The translations under genes were made by a program, and so were the position numbers. The notes under the pieces were generated by a model. The model ran no database searches. It was not told where the DNA came from and worked only from the letters and a program-made list of their open reading frames with translations. Source: Phenylobacterium aquaticum (GTDB lineage Bacteria; Pseudomonadota; Alphaproteobacteria; Caulobacterales; Caulobacteraceae). Taken from it: a stretch of DNA of 64,000 nt. Numbering within the stretch: the stretch's first letter is position 1; each line of letters begins with the position of its first letter. The stretch is taken from the NCBI GenBank assembly GCA_947378305.1, contig CANCJJ010000010.1:20044-84043 (forward strand), read 5' to 3'. Shown here in pieces: positions 25,506-33,632 of this stretch.

Positions 25506-26387
25506 ATGAAGATTGGTATGATTGGGCTGGGCCGAATGGGGGGGGCCATGGGGCGACGTCTCCTGGCGGCTGGATTTGACCTCGCCGTCTTTGATCGGGA
25601 CGCTGCCCAGACGAAGGCTCTCGAAGACCTAGGTGGGCGGGTCGCCATCGATTTGGCCGATCTGTGCCATGGCCGGGACGTTGTGATTACAATGCTGCCG
25701 AGTGACGCCATTCTGGCCGAGGTGGCCGTTGGTCAAGGCGGCTTGACGGAGGTCCTGGCCCCCGGAGCGATCCACATGGTCAGCGGAACCCATGGGGTTA
25801 CCGTTATGGAACGCCTCAAGGCGGAGCACCTGAAGGTTGGCCAGGTGCTGGTCTCTTGCACAGTCCTGGGACGCCCTGATCGCGCGGCAGAAGGCAAGCT
25901 TGGCCTCATTGTCGCTGGCCCAGACGAAGCGGCTGCCCGGCTGATGCCGGTTCTAAAGGTCCTCGGAGAGCAGATATTCGAGCCGGGAGAAGACCCCTTG
26001 ACCTCTGTTGCTGTGAAGATCGCAAATAATTTTGTCCTGGGCTGCGCGATTGAGGCCATGGGCGAGAGCATGGCGCTCGTTCGGCGTTACGGCGTTGATC
26101 CCGAACTGTTCTATGAGGTGCTGACAAAGGGTTTGTTCAATTGCGTGGCGTACCAGAGCTATGGCGACGTGATTGCCAAGGAAGACTGGGGCCGGGTCGG
26201 GGCAACAGCCGCGATCGGACTCAAAGACGCGCAACTGGCTTTAGAAGCCGCCGAACGGATGTCCATGCCCCTTCCGAGCGGAAATGTTTGGCGTGACCAC
26301 CTGTTGTCCGCCTGTGGGCGCGGCGAGGCGAGTCTGGATTGGGCGGTAATGGCCCGGGAACAGTTCCGAAAAAGTGGACTGGAATAG
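25506..26387 (+). CDS. Beta-hydroxyacid dehydrogenase (3-hydroxyisobutyrate dehydrogenase family), copy 2
   Basis: 293 aa from the ATG at 25506; upstream in-frame GTG/TTG codons exist, but this ATG gives the same N-terminus (MKIGMIGLGRMG) and length as copy 1. The dinucleotide-binding motif, the catalytic Lys in AVKIANNFVL and the C-terminal LDWAVMAREQFRKSGL, nearly the same as in copy 1 (LDWAAMAREQARASGL), are present. The two copies are divergent across a shared promoter, so they look like an ancient duplication kept for two related substrates or directions. NAD(P) choice was not determined. Confidence 0.88.
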   Translation: MKIGMIGLGRMGGAMGRRLLAAGFDLAVFDRDAAQTKALEDLGGRVAIDLADLCHGRDVVITMLPSDAILAEVAVGQGGLTEVLAPGAIHMVSGTHGVTVMERLKAEHLKVGQVLVSCTVLGRPDRAAEGKLGLIVAGPDEAAARLMPVLKVLGEQIFEPGEDPLTSVAVKIANNFVLGCAIEAMGESMALVRRYGVDPELFYEVLTKGLFNCVAYQSYGDVIAKEDWGRVGATAAIGLKDAQLALEAAERMSMPLPSGNVWRDHLLSACGRGEASLDWAVMAREQFRKSGLE

Positions 26388-26406
26388 TCCTTACAGCTTG
26401 ATCGGT

Positions 26407-26450
26407 GAATAAATCGATTTTATTTTGGAAAATCGATATTTTTCGATATT
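26407..26450. promoter_or_regulatory. Cluster of three TCGAT repeats before the Gfo/Idh gene
   Basis: In a very AT-rich stretch, AAATCGATTTTATT (ATCGAT at 26413) and AAAATCGATATTTTTCGATATT (ATCGAT at 26432) occur. The two ATCGAT cores are 19 bp apart and a third TCGAT follows. They lie 80-120 bp before the start at 26531 and are candidate binding sites for the regulator at 22194. Confidence 0.4.
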
Positions 26451-26530
26451 AGGGGGTCGAGAAACATTTTGACCCATAATGATTGGGCCGATTCAACGGT
26501 GAGTTGGGGCTCAGCAAGGAGATTTTTCGG

Positions 26531-27553
26531 GTGATTAGGGCGGGTATCGTTGGGCTTGGCTGGTGGGGTGAAACCCTGATTGACTCCGTCGAGGGTAGCG
26601 ACGTCATCCAGTTTGTCGCAGCTGCGACCCGGTCTCAATCGGAGCGAGACCGTCAGGCCACCGAAAAGCGCGGCATGGCGCTGGTTGGCGGGCTGGATGA
26701 GCTCCTGGCCCGCGACGATGTGGATGCCGTGGTCCTGGCGACGCCCCCATCGGGTCATGCTGAGCAAATCAAGCGCGTCGCAGAGGCAGGCAAACATGTT
26801 TTCTGCGAGAAGCCATTCACGTTAAACAAGGTGGATGCCGCCTCGGCGGTTGCGGCCGTGGAGAAGGCCGGTGTCAGCCTGGGCTTGGGCTATAATCGCC
26901 GTTTTCACCCTTCCTGGGTTGATCTGAAGCGCCGCATTCGGGACGGTGAACTCGGCACGATCTTGCATATCGAATGCACGATGAGCGGTCCAAATGGCCT
27001 TACTGCCAGTGCAGAGGCCTGGCGCTCTCAGGCCGCAGAGGCCCCTTGTGGGGGTCTGACCCCGATGGGGGTTCATGCCATTGATGGACTTTTGGATATC
27101 GTGGGCGATGTCGACACCGTCTACTGCCAAAGCTTCCGCCGGGCTGTACCGAATGAAAATGACGACACCACCAGCGTGTTGTTTCGGATGAAGGACGGCA
27201 TGTCGGCCTATCTGGGCACCATGATGGCGACGGCGGGCACCTTCCGGTTTCAGGTTTATGGATCCAAGGCCATGGCCCTGCTTGGCGGCAGCGTTCACGT
27301 CGCGGGACAGTCATCCCATCAGCGTCGAAGTGGCCTCTTCGGAAGCTATGTGATCCAGCCGGTGCAAGGCGAGGCCATAGCGCTTGACGTGCCGGTGTTT
27401 GACGTCAACCGCGCTGAGCTGGAAGCCTTTGGTCGTGCAATTGCCGACGGGACAGACTTCCCCATCAGTCACCATGACATGGTGCACGGTGCATCCGTCA
27501 CCGAAGCGATCATCAAATCCGCCCGCTCGGGCCAGGTCGAAACCGTCGCCTAG
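26531..27553 (+). CDS. Gfo/Idh/MocA-family NAD(P)-dependent oxidoreductase
   Basis: 340 aa from a GTG at 26531, chosen because AAGGAG lies 9 nt upstream and the Rossmann motif (RAGIVGLGWWG) begins just after it. The family EKP motif (CEKPFTL, about 100) is intact; YNRRFHP and a C-terminal beta-sheet domain follow. Such enzymes oxidise or reduce sugars, inositols or cyclic polyols. The next gene encodes an EboE-like TIM barrel 27 nt downstream, the usual partnering of Gfo/Idh with TIM-barrel isomerases. This suggests that a carbohydrate- or cyclitol-like compound enters the pathway here, but the substrate is unknown. Confidence 0.9.
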   Translation: MIRAGIVGLGWWGETLIDSVEGSDVIQFVAAATRSQSERDRQATEKRGMALVGGLDELLARDDVDAVVLATPPSGHAEQIKRVAEAGKHVFCEKPFTLNKVDAASAVAAVEKAGVSLGLGYNRRFHPSWVDLKRRIRDGELGTILHIECTMSGPNGLTASAEAWRSQAAEAPCGGLTPMGVHAIDGLLDIVGDVDTVYCQSFRRAVPNENDDTTSVLFRMKDGMSAYLGTMMATAGTFRFQVYGSKAMALLGGSVHVAGQSSHQRRSGLFGSYVIQPVQGEAIALDVPVFDVNRAELEAFGRAIADGTDFPISHHDMVHGASVTEAIIKSARSGQVETVA

Positions 27554-27580
27554 GGCGATTCAAATTTCTGGAGTGAATTC

Positions 27581-28783
27581 ATGGATCTCGGCAAGCACGG
27601 TCACCTGACCTATTCCACCCTTGTCCATCCCGGCGATACCTGGGAGGAAATGTGGGACAGCTTGACCACCTTTGTGCCCCGCGTGAAGGCGCGCATGTCA
27701 CCGAATGCCCCATTTGGGGTCTCGCTACGACTTTCGGCATCTTCAGCGGATACGCTGGTCAAATCGCCGGACGAGCGCGCGAAGCTGAAGGCCTTTTTGT
27801 CTGCAAACGACATGTATCTTTATACGGTGAATGCCTTTCCCTATGGCCCGTTCAAAAATACCGTGGTCAAGGAACAGGTCTATGAGCCTGACTGGAGATC
27901 CGAACAGCGGGCCAAGTACACGGAAAACGTCGCTGAAATCCTGGCTGACGTGGCTCCGGATTTTGTAAATCCGTCCATTCAAAGCCCACCCTTGGGATTC
28001 AAGCCCAGGGTCACAGGTCCAGATGTCGTCGAGTCCTATGCGGCCAACCTGCGACGGCTGGCCGGGTTCCTGCATCGGCTTCGGTTGAAAACCGGGCGGA
28101 CCGTCACCCTTGCTGTCGAGCCTGAACCCTATTGCTTCCTGGAAACGACGGAAGAAACCGTCGACTTCTTTACCCGTGTCCTGCGATCAGATGCCTCCTT
28201 GGCCGCACTGGCCAGTGACCTGAATGTGAGTTCAGCTGAAGCGCGTGAGATCCTTCACCGCCACGTCGGCACGGTCTATGACATCTGCCATCAGGCTGTT
28301 GAATTTGAGGACATTACGGCCTCGCTTCAAAGTCTGGTGGACAATGACATACCGGTCTTCAAACTTCAGGAAGCGGCGGCCGTTCGCATTCCGACGGTCA
28401 CCGACGAGTCCATCGCGGCCCTGAAGGATTATGCGGACTCCGTCTATCTGACCCAGACCATTGAGCGCCGCGATGGCAAGCTGACCCGGTTCCTGAACCT
28501 TCAGGATGCCTTTGCAGCTTATGAAGCCGATCCGACGGGACATAGGGAATGGCGGATTCACTTCCACGTCCCCGTCTTCCTGGAGGAGCTGGGCGAGCAC
28601 TTCAAGACAACGCGTTTTGCTATTGAAGAAGCCCTAGATTTTCATAAGAAGAACCCGCTGAGCGCCCAGCTTGAAATCGAGACCTACACCTGGGACGTTC
28701 TTCCCGATCACCTCAAGACCGGGGACATTGTCGACTATGTCGTCATGGAGCTGGAGTGGGTCATGGGGTACCTTGCGGCTTGA
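27581..28783 (+). CDS. EboE-like TIM-barrel protein (sugar-phosphate isomerase-like)
   Basis: 400 aa. Blocks recalled from the EboE family are clear: HLTYSTLVHPGDTW, GVSLRLSA, LYTVNAFPYGPF, VKEQVYEPDWRS, PPLGFKP, LAVEPEPYCFLET and VYDICHQAVEFED. EboE belongs to the eboABCDEF gene set linked to traffic of metabolite precursors to the periplasm in cyanobacteria and other bacteria. No other ebo gene is near, so this is a solitary homologue. The fold is that of xylose isomerase-like TIM barrels with metal-binding Glu/His. It is cotranscribed with the Gfo/Idh gene. Function here is unknown; an isomerase or epimerase step is plausible. Confidence 0.82.
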   Translation: MDLGKHGHLTYSTLVHPGDTWEEMWDSLTTFVPRVKARMSPNAPFGVSLRLSASSADTLVKSPDERAKLKAFLSANDMYLYTVNAFPYGPFKNTVVKEQVYEPDWRSEQRAKYTENVAEILADVAPDFVNPSIQSPPLGFKPRVTGPDVVESYAANLRRLAGFLHRLRLKTGRTVTLAVEPEPYCFLETTEETVDFFTRVLRSDASLAALASDLNVSSAEAREILHRHVGTVYDICHQAVEFEDITASLQSLVDNDIPVFKLQEAAAVRIPTVTDESIAALKDYADSVYLTQTIERRDGKLTRFLNLQDAFAAYEADPTGHREWRIHFHVPVFLEELGEHFKTTRFAIEEALDFHKKNPLSAQLEIETYTWDVLPDHLKTGDIVDYVVMELEWVMGYLAA

Positions 28784-28811
28784 CCCATAGCGGGGGAGGT
28801 CGGTCTGGCGA

Positions 28812-29222
28812 TCAGGACTGAGCCTGATCGCGCGAGGCCAGGGCGGCGGCCATGGCCAGGCCGCCGACCACAGATATGTGCTCCATGGCGGTGCGCCATT
28901 CGCCGACCTTCTCCGGTCCTGTCATGGCCCAGAAGTTGTGGACAATGGGGATGGTCAGGAGGGTGAAGACCGCCATCCACCCTGCGCCGATCCAGACATA
29001 CTTCCTGGACAGGAAAAGGATCGGGCCTCCGAACAGCGTCGCCACTGTCGCTGCGGCAAACAGGGGGGCGGGCAAGAGCCCAAAATGGGCCATTTCCCCA
29101 AGCGAGGCGTCCCAGTTCAAGACTTTTTCGATCCCCGAGGTCCAGAACATGGTCGACAAGGTCAGGCGAATGACCAGGTTTCCAGCTGGGGAATTGAGCA
29201 GTCTGGCGAGAATTTGAGGCAT
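28812..29222 (-). CDS. DoxX family membrane protein
   Basis: 136 aa. AAGGAG precedes the ATG. Four helices are visible, with RLTLSTMFWTSGIEKVLNWDASLGEMAHFGL typical of DoxX (helix with SG.EK, then a loop) and FLSRKYVWIGAGWMAVFTLLT following. It is convergent with the EboE-like gene (28 nt between stops) and lies 44 nt downstream of the MFS gene at 29267 in the opposite reading order, so it stands either alone or after that MFS gene, which is transcribed toward it. Function unknown. Confidence 0.8.
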   Translation of the reverse strand: MPQILARLLNSPAGNLVIRLTLSTMFWTSGIEKVLNWDASLGEMAHFGLLPAPLFAAATVATLFGGPILFLSRKYVWIGAGWMAVFTLLTIPIVHNFWAMTGPEKVGEWRTAMEHISVVGGLAMAAALASRDQAQS

Positions 29223-29266
29223 GATAGCGCTCCTTTTAATGGAATTTTGAAAGCCAGCGTGCGGGA

Positions 29267-30553
29267 CTAGGTGTTCTGGCTTGCAGATCGCATCGCCCGA
29301 GCTGCCATGAAATTGGCACCGGCCCCCAGAAAGAAGGTCGGGACAAGGATCTGTAGGGCAACCTTCAGGGCATCCTCACCATGCAATGGCGCGGCCCAGT
29401 CAGAGACCAGGCCCACTAGAACCGGGCCCAGTCCAATCGCCGACAGGTTCAGGACAAACAGTAGAATTGCGCTGGACGTGCTTCGCCGCTCAGCGGGCAC
29501 GCTGTTTTGCACGACGGCAAGGGCTGGCGAGAGATAGGTGAAGCCCAGCAGGAGGGGGGCGGCCAGAAGCGGGATGGCCGAGTGCCAGTTAGAGGCATGT
29601 AGCGCGAGATAGAGCAGGGGACCTCCAACTACGAAGGAGAGCGCGGGAACCAAGGCATAGGCTCGCGGGTCAGACTTGCCCCAGGAATCGGCGATCCAGC
29701 CACTTAGAAAGACGCCAGCCCCAATCGCTAGCCCCATGACCGGGCTGTAGATCGCGCCAACCATGGGCAGCGTCATGCCGTAGGATCGCATCAGCAAGGC
29801 GGGAGCCCAGGTCAGAATGCCATAGCCAGCCATGCCGGATAGACTACATCCAAGGGTCGTCCAGACCAGGACCGGAGAGCGTACAAAGGCTGACAGGACC
29901 GTCAGAATTCCAGGTTTCGGATCGCTGGAGGTCGCAAGATCAAGCTGACCTCTTGGGGGTTCCTTGACGAGGAACGGAAGTGCTACACCCAGCAGTATGC
30001 CGGGAATGGCAAGCCCCCAGAACGCCATGCGCCAGCCATATAGCGGTGCGATCCATCCGCCATACATGCCCCCGAGCGCCGTACCAATCGGAAGCCCCAA
30101 TGAAAACAGGCCAAGGGCTGCCCCGCGGGCCTTTGGTGGGAAATAGTCCGCAACCAGGGCATAGGAAGGGGCCGTTCCGCCCGCTTCTCCTATCCCGACC
30201 CCCAGGCGTGCCAGGGCGAGTTGCCCGAAGTTCCCAGCCAAACCGCAAGCCCCTGTGAAGAGGCTCCAGAGTCCACACGCCAGAGCTACAATTCGGGTCC
30301 GGTGGCTACGATCCGCCAGCCAGGCGATCGGTATGCCAAAACCGGTGTAGAAGAGGGCAAAGAAGACGCCGCTGACCAGACCAAGTTGCGTGTCAGACAG
30401 GTGAAGTTCGGCCTTTATCGGTTGGGCCAAAATCGAGACCAACTGACGATCCAGGTAACTCAGTACATAGACCCCCATTAGGAGAGCCAGCACGACATAT
30501 CGATACACACCGCTCGGTTGGTCTAGAGATGTCTCTGTCTGGTCCTGAGCCAT
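29267..30553 (-). CDS. MFS transporter, spinster-like
   Basis: 428 aa from the ATG at 30553, chosen for GGGGGAG 6-8 nt upstream; the longer frame adds a hydrophilic leader. Twelve helices. The first (YVVLALLMGVYVLSYLDRQLVSILAQPIKAEL) carries the D-R motif of spinster-like carriers, with IAWLADRSHRTRIV as the MFS loop motif and RLGVGIGEAGGTAPSYALVADYFPPKARG typical of this subgroup. Relatives transport organic anions or lipids. It lies between the second DoxX and the P450 and is transcribed with DoxX. The 190-bp gap upstream is AT-rich at 30640-30690 and holds a likely promoter, no gene. Confidence 0.87.
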   Translation of the reverse strand: MAQDQTETSLDQPSGVYRYVVLALLMGVYVLSYLDRQLVSILAQPIKAELHLSDTQLGLVSGVFFALFYTGFGIPIAWLADRSHRTRIVALACGLWSLFTGACGLAGNFGQLALARLGVGIGEAGGTAPSYALVADYFPPKARGAALGLFSLGLPIGTALGGMYGGWIAPLYGWRMAFWGLAIPGILLGVALPFLVKEPPRGQLDLATSSDPKPGILTVLSAFVRSPVLVWTTLGCSLSGMAGYGILTWAPALLMRSYGMTLPMVGAIYSPVMGLAIGAGVFLSGWIADSWGKSDPRAYALVPALSFVVGGPLLYLALHASNWHSAIPLLAAPLLLGFTYLSPALAVVQNSVPAERRSTSSAILLFVLNLSAIGLGPVLVGLVSDWAAPLHGEDALKVALQILVPTFFLGAGANFMAARAMRSASQNT

Positions 30554-30744
30554 TTTTTCTCCCCCATTTCTTTTTCCGCGGCCAAGGGCCCCGGCACTTG
30601 GGGGCGGGACACAAGTCATCCAGCAGCGGATCAAGCCGTCAATTCATTAGAGTCTAAATGGGGACTCAATAAGAAAGCATCATGGACGAGCCTAGGGCGG
30701 GTTATGACAGCCCTGGCCATCAGTCGCCCCCTTTGGTGCCGGCC

Positions 30745-32091
30745 CTAGGGGCGTGGTGTAAATTCCACGGGCATGGAGCGGATGGCATAGACAAAGTTGT
30801 TGGCTGCGACATCCTTGGGGCCGGACTGGTGGATGTCCGGGAAGCGGGCCAGGATCTGGCGATAGACGGCTTCAAGCTGGAGTTGGGCCACGCGCTTGCC
30901 GATGCAGGTGTGGGGGCCATAGCCAAAGGCGATGTGTTTGTCGGCATTGGCCCGCTCGATATCCAGCTGGTCGGGATTGGCAAAGACCGAGGCATCGCGG
31001 TTGGCGGAGCCGTAATACATGATGACCTTTTCGCCCTCGGCGATCTGCTGGCCACCGACCAGAACGTCCCGGGTTGCGGTCCGGCGCATATAGATGACCG
31101 GGCTGATCATGCGGATGAACTCATTGACCGCATTGGGCATGAGCTCGGGACGGGCAATCAGCTTGGCCTTTTGCTCGGGAAACTGGGTCAGCAGCTCCAT
31201 GGCCCCGGAAATCGTGTTGCGGGTCGTGTCATTGCCGGCAAAGACGATCAGCAGCCAGGAGCCATCCAGATATTCGTCGGCCAGGAGCTCGCCATCCACC
31301 TGGGCCCGAGCAATCGCACTCATGAGGTCGGGCTGGGGGTCAAGGCGGCGCTTGTGCAGCATGTGGCGACCATATTCGAACATTTCCGAAATGGCGGCCT
31401 GGAAGGCATCCAGGAACATCTTCAGTTCCGGCGGCAGGTCGGCGGCGGCCCCCTCCAGGCTTCCGCCGGTGGCTCCGCTGCGCTCGGCGGCAAAGGAATT
31501 GGCCATTTCCAGATAGTGCATCCAGGTCAGGAACTTGGGTCGATCCTCGACCGGCACGCCCAGAATTTCGCACAGGGTAAACAGCGGCAGGTGTGAGGAC
31601 AGGGCCGTGACCAGATCGCAGCGTCCCTGGCCTGCCATGGCGTCCAGCAGGCGAGTGACCTCGCCCTCGACCCGGTCATTCAGGCCCCGCAGATAGGAGG
31701 GCGTGAAATAGGGCATGTGCTCACGGCGCAGCTGCATGTGGTTGGGGGCATCCATATTGATCATGGTGTCCAGCGAGGCCCGGGCCAGCTGCATTTCGGA
31801 CCGCTCATGCGACATGAGGATTCCGCCCTTTTGGGAAGAAAAGGTCTCATAATCGGCATTAACCTGCATGACGTCGTGATAGCCGGTCACGGACCAGAAG
31901 CCCGGGCGATGGCCGGGTTCATCATTCCAGGCCACCGGGGCCTCGGCGCGAAGCCTGGCGAAGGCGTCAAGGGGAGGGCCCTTGGTGAAGACCTCGGGAT
32001 TCCAGAGTTCGACCGGCGAGGCCGGATAGATGCGGGGATTGGCCGGGCCCTTTATGCCGCCGACTTCAACTGTGTCACTGATCAGGCGCAT
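30745..32091 (-). CDS. Cytochrome P450
   Basis: 448 aa from the ATG at 32091, chosen because GGAGA lies 9 nt upstream; a longer frame to 32157 is possible. The I-helix oxygen-binding motif FAGNDTTRN, the ERR-type triad with Glu in EFIRM, RDASVFANPD and the haem loop FGYGPHTCIG, whose Cys is residue 396, are all present. It is a soluble bacterial class I enzyme that needs a ferredoxin and reductase, neither of which is next to it. The sequence recalls CYP125/142- or CYP111-like enzymes acting on terpenoids or steroids, but that is only an impression. The nitroreductase upstream is separated by a hairpin. Confidence 0.92.
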   Translation of the reverse strand: MRLISDTVEVGGIKGPANPRIYPASPVELWNPEVFTKGPPLDAFARLRAEAPVAWNDEPGHRPGFWSVTGYHDVMQVNADYETFSSQKGGILMSHERSEMQLARASLDTMINMDAPNHMQLRREHMPYFTPSYLRGLNDRVEGEVTRLLDAMAGQGRCDLVTALSSHLPLFTLCEILGVPVEDRPKFLTWMHYLEMANSFAAERSGATGGSLEGAAADLPPELKMFLDAFQAAISEMFEYGRHMLHKRRLDPQPDLMSAIARAQVDGELLADEYLDGSWLLIVFAGNDTTRNTISGAMELLTQFPEQKAKLIARPELMPNAVNEFIRMISPVIYMRRTATRDVLVGGQQIAEGEKVIMYYGSANRDASVFANPDQLDIERANADKHIAFGYGPHTCIGKRVAQLQLEAVYRQILARFPDIHQSGPKDVAANNFVYAIRSMPVEFTPRP

Positions 32092-32179
32092 GGCAAGGTC
32101 TCCGAGGTTCGGGACGTGTCTTGCCAAGCTAACCCTAGGCAAGGCAAGCCCTTTCACAGGGCTGGCGCGCCAATCCTTC

Positions 32180-32214
32180 GGGCACAGGCGGGCAGGTTAG
32201 CGCCGCCTGTGCCC
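32180..32214 (-). terminator. Perfect hairpin between the nitroreductase and P450 genes
   Basis: GGGCACAGGCGG and CCGCCTGTGCCC are a perfect 12-bp inverted repeat with an 11-nt spacer, 14 nt after the nitroreductase stop. There is no clear T-run, so terminator strength is uncertain. Confidence 0.6.
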
Positions 32215-32227
32215 AGGATGGGGTGGA

Positions 32228-32860
32228 TTAGTTCACTTCGGTGACGAACTGGTCGCGCGGACGGCGCACCTTCTTCAGATTCACCAGCCAGTCACCTTCA
32301 GGCTCGCGATAGCCAAGCGGAACAATGGCAACGGAACGCAGGCCCCGGGCCTTGAGGCCGAGGATGTCGTCGAGGGCGGCTGGGTCGAAGCCTTCCATCG
32401 GGGTTGCATCCACGCCTTCGAAGGCGGCCTGGGCCAAGGCCAGGCCCAGGGCAATATAGGCCTGACGGGCGGCGTGCTCGAAATTGACCTCCGTGTCGCG
32501 CTGGGGGTAGGTGGCCAGAAGCATCTGGCGATAGTTTTCCCAGCCTTCGTTTTCGAAACCGCGCTCGGTATTCACCAGGTCAAACATGTGATTGATGCGG
32601 TCGACCGTGTAATTGTCCCAGGCTGCAAAGACCAACAGATGAGAGCCGTCTGTGATGGGCGACTGGTTCCAGGCAATGGCCTTGATCCGCTCACGGACCT
32701 CAGGATTGGTGACCAGAATGATTTCAAGTGGCTGCAGGCCACTTGAGGTGGGGGCCAGGCGGGCGGCCTCAAGAATACGCTCGACCTTTTCGGCCGGCAC
32801 AACCTTGGCTGGGTCCATCTTCTTGGCGGCATAGCGCCAGTTCAGCTTTTCAATCAGCAA
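32228..32860 (-). CDS. NAD(P)H-dependent nitroreductase family protein (NfsB-like)
   Basis: 210 aa FMN flavoprotein. The N-terminal RYAAKKMD and the FMN-binding RLAPTSSGLQP are typical of NfsB/NADH-dihydropteridine reductase-like enzymes, and GLALAQAAFEGVDATPMEGFD with the C-terminal VPLGYREPEGDW supports this. Such enzymes reduce nitro, quinone or enone compounds with two electrons. The gene stands alone, with a hairpin at its 3' end. The 194-bp gap upstream (32861-33054) holds divergent promoters for it and the HtaA-like gene but no other feature I can support. Confidence 0.87.
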   Translation of the reverse strand: MLIEKLNWRYAAKKMDPAKVVPAEKVERILEAARLAPTSSGLQPLEIILVTNPEVRERIKAIAWNQSPITDGSHLLVFAAWDNYTVDRINHMFDLVNTERGFENEGWENYRQMLLATYPQRDTEVNFEHAARQAYIALGLALAQAAFEGVDATPMEGFDPAALDDILGLKARGLRSVAIVPLGYREPEGDWLVNLKKVRRPRDQFVTEVN

Positions 32861-33054
32861 GGGAAATCACCTTCGTTCGCGAAATGAGCGCTCCGTTTGG
32901 CAGGTTCCGGCCAAAGCGCAATGAATAGTTTTTAAGCCATTTGTCATCAGGGGTGGTTTGTCTGGAAGGTCCTGGGACAAGGTTCAACGCCCCTCAGCAA
33001 TACTGGACATATGCGGAGGAACAGGCACCATGCGGCCTCGCGAGGAGGAAACCG

Positions 33055-33552
33055 ATGGCGGATCAGAACGGCCCCTTTGGGGTGACCAGCCTTGTCTGGG
33101 GGGTGAAGCAGAGTTTCCGGACCTATGTCGACTCCACTGGAGGCGTGACGGAGGCGGGGGCTGGGGCAAGCCGGACGGCCGAGGGCGAGTTTGTCTTTGC
33201 CGGTGCTGATGGGTCCGGGCTGGTCCTCACGGCGGACGGGCTCCTGGAGGGGCAGGGCAGCTTCCTCGGCGAAGTGCAGTTCAAGTCTCACGGCGGGATG
33301 CTGTCGGTCTTCCTGGCTGACCCCATGATTGAGGTGAAGGGCTCAGGCGCCAGCCTGACGGTGGCAGATAGTCGCGAGCGGGATCGTCGGGTCGAGCTGG
33401 CCCTGCTCGATCTGAGTGCCATGACGCGGTCGGCGGGCGCAGAGGTTGTGATACCGGCGGCCCTGGCCATGCATGGGATCATGCTCCTGGGCGACCATTA
33501 TCCGCTCAGAACCGTCCTGGATTCGGTCCGGCTGACACTTGCTGGCAATTAG
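33055..33552 (+). CDS. Small single-domain HtaA-like (haem-binding type) protein without export signal
   Basis: 165 aa from the ATG at 33055, chosen for GAGGAGGAAAC 6 nt upstream. Residues about 13-105 follow the HtaA pattern: LVWGVKQSFRTYV at the start, EFVFAG, GSFLGEVQFKSHGGMLSV and DPMIEVKGSGASLTV. In corynebacterial HtaA/HtaB domains a Tyr in the SFRxY block and a His in the FxGHxG block bind haem; Tyr24 and His79 occupy these places here. Unlike those cell-wall proteins, this one has no signal peptide or anchor, so it is probably cytosolic. No haem-uptake gene is adjacent. Confidence 0.72.
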   Translation: MADQNGPFGVTSLVWGVKQSFRTYVDSTGGVTEAGAGASRTAEGEFVFAGADGSGLVLTADGLLEGQGSFLGEVQFKSHGGMLSVFLADPMIEVKGSGASLTVADSRERDRRVELALLDLSAMTRSAGAEVVIPAALAMHGIMLLGDHYPLRTVLDSVRLTLAGN

Positions 33553-33632
33553 CCGGGGGAGGGCTGGATGGAGACTTGCCTCGCGAGCGCGCCGGGCTAA
33601 GGTCCCCCCCGAAAGATTTCATGGGGGTTGTC

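Noticed and set aside
27581..28783. A complete ebo cluster
   Set aside because: Only the EboE-like gene is recognisable; the neighbours are Gfo/Idh, DoxX and MFS genes, not eboA-D or eboF.
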